A stretch of DNA of 64,000 nt from Geodermatophilus amargosae (GTDB lineage: Bacteria; Actinomycetota; Actinomycetes; Mycobacteriales; Geodermatophilaceae), in NCBI RefSeq assembly GCF_900116515.1, contig NZ_FPBA01000019.1:41759-105758 (forward strand). The letters run 5' to 3'. Below are positions 61,625 to 64,000 of this stretch, piece after piece. Each line of letters begins with the position of its first letter. The stretch's first letter is position 1. The notes under the pieces were generated by a model. It did no database searches and was not told where the DNA came from. It saw nothing but the letters and a program-made list of their open reading frames with translations. A program made the translations under genes and the position numbers.

Positions 61625-62032
61625 TCAGCGGCGGGTGGCGCCCCCGGAACCGTCGGCGTGCTGGCCGGCGTGCCCGTCACCCAGCCCCGGCGCGAGCCGC
61701 TCGGCCTCGGCGCGCAGCTTCTCCGCGGCCGTGGCGTGCTCCTTCGCCGCGGCGGCCCGCTGGCGGGCCTCCTGCTCGGCCAGGCGGGTGCGCTCCTCGA
61801 CCTCCGCGCGCTCGCGGCGGGCGCGGGCGGCCTGCTCCTCGGCCGCCGCCTGCTCCTTCTCCGCCTGCGCGCCGCGCAGCCGTGCCTCCTCGAGGTGCTC
61901 ACGCGCCTGGACGCGCTGCTGCTCCCGGCGCTTGGCGCCGGCCACCCTGCTGCGCTTGGCCAGTGCGAGGCCGACCAGCACGAGCACGACCAGTGCGACG
62001 ACGATGATCAGGACGATCAACCAGGTGTCCAC
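61625..62032 (-). CDS. Membrane-anchored coiled-coil protein
   Basis: 135 residues. One N-terminal membrane helix (IVLIIVVALVVLVLVGLALA, about 5-25) is followed by basic residues and then about 80 residues of heptad-like Glu/Ala/Arg coiled coil, ending in a Gly/His tail. Positive flank after the helix puts the coil in the cytoplasm. Function unknown. GTG start with AAGGGGAG about 5 nt upstream. Confidence 0.75.
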   Translation of the reverse strand: MDTWLIVLIIVVALVVLVLVGLALAKRSRVAGAKRREQQRVQAREHLEEARLRGAQAEKEQAAAEEQAARARRERAEVEERTRLAEQEARQRAAAAKEHATAAEKLRAEAERLAPGLGDGHAGQHADGSGGATRR

Positions 62033-62095
62033 GAACGCTCCCCTTCCCAGAGACCGGTCGGGATCTTCCCGCCGTGTGACCTCGGGAAACGGAGA

Positions 62096-63277
62096 TCACT
62101 TGAGCGCGCTGCCGGCCCGCCACTCGTCCCACGGGACCGTCCAGTCGGCGATGCTGGAGGTCAGCGGTCCGGCGTCGGAGTTCCGGATCTCGACGACGTC
62201 CCCGGGCTGCGAGAAGTCGTAGAACCAGCGGGCGTTCTCGGTCGAGAGGTTGATGCACCCGTGCGAGACGTTGGCGCTGCCCTGCTGGGCCACCGACCAC
62301 GGAGCGGCGTGCACGAACTCGCCGTTGTCCGAGAGGCGCACGGCCCACTGGACGGGGGTCCGGTAGCCGCCGGGGCTGTCGGCCGGCACGCCGTAGGTGC
62401 TGGAGTCCATGACCCGGTCGGCGTTGAGCTCGGTGACCACGTGCGGGCCGTTGTAGCTCGGGGTGTCCGGGCTGCCGGCGCTCATCGGCCAGTCCTGCAC
62501 CAGCCGGTCGCCGTCGTAGACCTGCATCCGGTGGGTCGAGGCGTCGGCGATCGAGACGTGCCGCTCGCCCACGTGGAAGGACACCGTGCGGTCCTTCTCG
62601 CCCCAGACGCCCTCGCCGAAGTCGACGCCGTAGAGGTCGGCGTGGAGGGTCACGTCGGTGTCGGCCGGCCAGTACTGCGAGGGCCGGAAGTGCACCTCCG
62701 TGTCGCTGATCCAGCTCCACACGCCGTCGGTCGGGGTGGAGCTGGTGACGCGCAGGCGGCTCTCGACGGCGGCCCGGTCGCCGACCGGCTGCTCGAAGTA
62801 GACGCGGATCGGCATGCCGACGCCGACCGTCTGGCCGTCCAGCGGGCCGATCGACGGCGTGGTCACCGCCTCCGGGGTGACGGTGGTGAACGTGCTGGTG
62901 GCCTGGGCCGGCTGGTCGTCGGCCCCCTCGGCCGTTGCGGTGAGTGTGTAGGTGGTGCCGTAGGCCAGGGGCTCCCGCGGCGTCCAGACCCCGGTGCCCT
63001 CGGTGGCGCCGTCCGCGACGTCGCCGGCGACCTCGGTCCCGGCGTCGTCGGTCACGGTGACGTCCTCGAGCTCGCCGTCGGTGACGGAGATCTCGACCGG
63101 GTCCGCCGGTGCGACGTCGGCCGTGCCGTCTGCCGGGACCAGCGAGAGCTGCGCGGGAGCGGCGTCCGCCGGGGACGAGGTCCCCGGCGCGGCCGAGGAC
63201 GTCTCGCCGTCACCCCCGGTGCACCCGCTGAGCAGGGCCAGGACCCCCGCCGTGACCAGCGCAGCCGTCCGTCGCAC
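62096..63277 (-). CDS. L,D-transpeptidase lipoprotein
   Basis: 393 residues. A lipoprotein signal ends at the lipobox LLSGC (Cys near residue 20). Two Ig-like domains precede the YkuD domain, as in mycobacterial LdtMt2-type enzymes. The catalytic motif is SHGCINLSTENARW with His339 and Cys341, and the substrate-side MSAGSPDTPSYNGPHVV is present. It forms 3-3 crosslinks in peptidoglycan outside the membrane. GTG start with GAGGAGG 8 nt upstream. An Asp/Thr-rich linker follows the lipobox. Confidence 0.93.
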   Translation of the reverse strand: MRRTAALVTAGVLALLSGCTGGDGETSSAAPGTSSPADAAPAQLSLVPADGTADVAPADPVEISVTDGELEDVTVTDDAGTEVAGDVADGATEGTGVWTPREPLAYGTTYTLTATAEGADDQPAQATSTFTTVTPEAVTTPSIGPLDGQTVGVGMPIRVYFEQPVGDRAAVESRLRVTSSTPTDGVWSWISDTEVHFRPSQYWPADTDVTLHADLYGVDFGEGVWGEKDRTVSFHVGERHVSIADASTHRMQVYDGDRLVQDWPMSAGSPDTPSYNGPHVVTELNADRVMDSSTYGVPADSPGGYRTPVQWAVRLSDNGEFVHAAPWSVAQQGSANVSHGCINLSTENARWFYDFSQPGDVVEIRNSDAGPLTSSIADWTVPWDEWRAGSALK

Positions 63278-63409
63278 CCTCGTTGCCTCCTCGTGCCCGA
63301 CCGTGCCGCGGCAGCGGGCACGGCTGTACCCACTCGAGTGTCCACGCTGGTCACGGAACCGGGGCGTCCGCCGCCCGGGACCCCCGGGCGGGCCGCCGCC
63401 GACCGCTGG

Positions 63410-63415
63410 TATCGT
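63410..63415 (+). promoter_or_regulatory. -10 box for tRNA-Lys
   Basis: TATCGT, 32 nt before the tRNA 5' end. Confidence 0.45.
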
Positions 63416-63447
63416 TGCCCCTCGTGGCCCGGGCAGCCGGGAGACAC

Positions 63448-63520
<73 letters not shown>

Positions 63521-64000
63521 CTCTCTTCACCTCGATTCCCCTTCTGACCTGCGAGTACAGGATCGAAGGGCACGCCACCCGGCAACGGCCGTCGCGCCAA
63601 GCCATGGAAAACCCATCGAAAACTCTGTCTCCTCGGCAGCGCACCCCGGAGACACTGCGGACGCGCGACCCGTGAGGACCCGCGCTCCTGCAACCGCCTC
63701 GGGAGCTGGACGGTGCCCACCCTCTGCCACTCCCCGCCCGCATCAGGCTGCCGGATGCCTTGGTCGCCGAAAGGGTGCTGCGCGTCCGTGCGGGATGGGC
63801 GTACGGGCGTTCGCCCTCGTCGTCGATGACCCTTTGCCGTTACCGGCTCTTCAGCAGCGCGCTCGGTTGCCTCGGCGACGATCGCCTTGGTGTCCCGCCC
63901 CGGGTTTAGTACTGCAACGGCAGTTATGCGTGTCGCTGTCGGGATCGGCTGAGGGCTGGTAGCAGCGTGTGCGGATGCGCTGCGATGGCCTGGTGGCCGA
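63521..64000. other. Lower-GC non-coding stretch after tRNA-Lys
   Basis: 480 nt to the window edge with visibly lower GC than the rest (by eye about 60%). Short open frames exist on both strands but none has the third-position GC bias, start signals or motifs of a real gene. It could be the edge of an element inserted at the tRNA 3' end; no copy of the tRNA tail is repeated inside the window. Confidence 0.5.

Overview
This 64 kb window has very high GC (roughly three quarters), strong GC bias at third codon positions, many GTG starts and head-to-tail ATGA/GTGA overlaps. These point to an actinobacterium. The gene set (trHbO globin, EttA beside a second SSB, FbiC for F420, a CtaJ-like oxidase subunit) fits Actinomycetia. 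My best guess, by inference only, is Geodermatophilales (Blastococcus/Geodermatophilus/Modestobacter-like). About sixty protein genes and three tRNA genes (Arg-TCT, His-GTG, Lys-CTT) can be supported. I see no CRISPR array, rRNA, prophage or complete insertion sequence.

Region 1 (1-22.8 kb) is a conserved core block. It holds the pepN tail, a DUF5130 protein, a CtaJ-like oxidase subunit, an HNH protein, the globin glbO followed by a GH13 alpha-glucosidase, a thioesterase, ettA and ssb; the same genes lie near each other in mycobacteria. Between them are an amidase, kynureninase, a prolyl oligopeptidase-MscS-MFS-glbO run, an orphan RbsA-like ATPase, a roadblock protein, a biotin uptake operon (bioY-bioM-bioN) with a MOSC gene, a methyltransferase and a small tyrosine-phosphatase-like protein.

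Region 2 (22.8-35.3 kb) carries tRNA-Arg, a cNMP-domain histidine kinase gene broken by one frameshift, a DUF4333 protein, a luciferase-like oxidoreductase, a PAS-GGDEF-EAL protein, an SGNH hydrolase, an unusual disulfide-reductase-like flavoprotein, a flavin reductase, fbiC, a frameshifted alpha/beta hydrolase and a VOC protein.

Region 3 (35.3-45.4 kb) is the most interesting part. It is a tight minus-strand operon facing an IclR regulator: acetoacetate-CoA ligase, a split two-subunit PEP-synthase-like phosphotransferase built like phenylphosphate synthase, a free biotin carrier, a biotin carboxylase, a pyruvate-carboxylase-like carboxyltransferase that has lost the pyruvate-binding Arg, and a HAD phosphatase. 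I propose a biotin-dependent, phosphorylation-assisted ketone carboxylation pathway (for example acetone to acetoacetate to acetoacetyl-CoA). This is inference.

Region 4 (45.4-64 kb) has a decayed beta-helix protein remnant, a TupA-like ATP-grasp protein, a quinone-reductase-like protein, an acyl-CoA dehydrogenase/TetR pair, two uncharacterised membrane proteins, orn, tRNA-His, prfC, a three-gene operon (3-hydroxyacyl-CoA dehydrogenase, acetoacetate decarboxylase with all key residues, class III CoA-transferase), a BNR-repeat/MoaD-like pair, an L,D-transpeptidase lipoprotein and tRNA-Lys. A lower-GC non-coding stretch follows to the window edge. The region 4 decarboxylase operon makes acetoacetate and ketone chemistry run in the opposite direction to region 3, so the two may belong to one ketone economy.

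Two regulatory themes recur. Several genes have a TAnnnT -10 box only 6-8 nt before the start codon, which predicts leaderless mRNAs. Several gene ends carry GC-rich hairpins, some sharing an AAGGACCCC opening.
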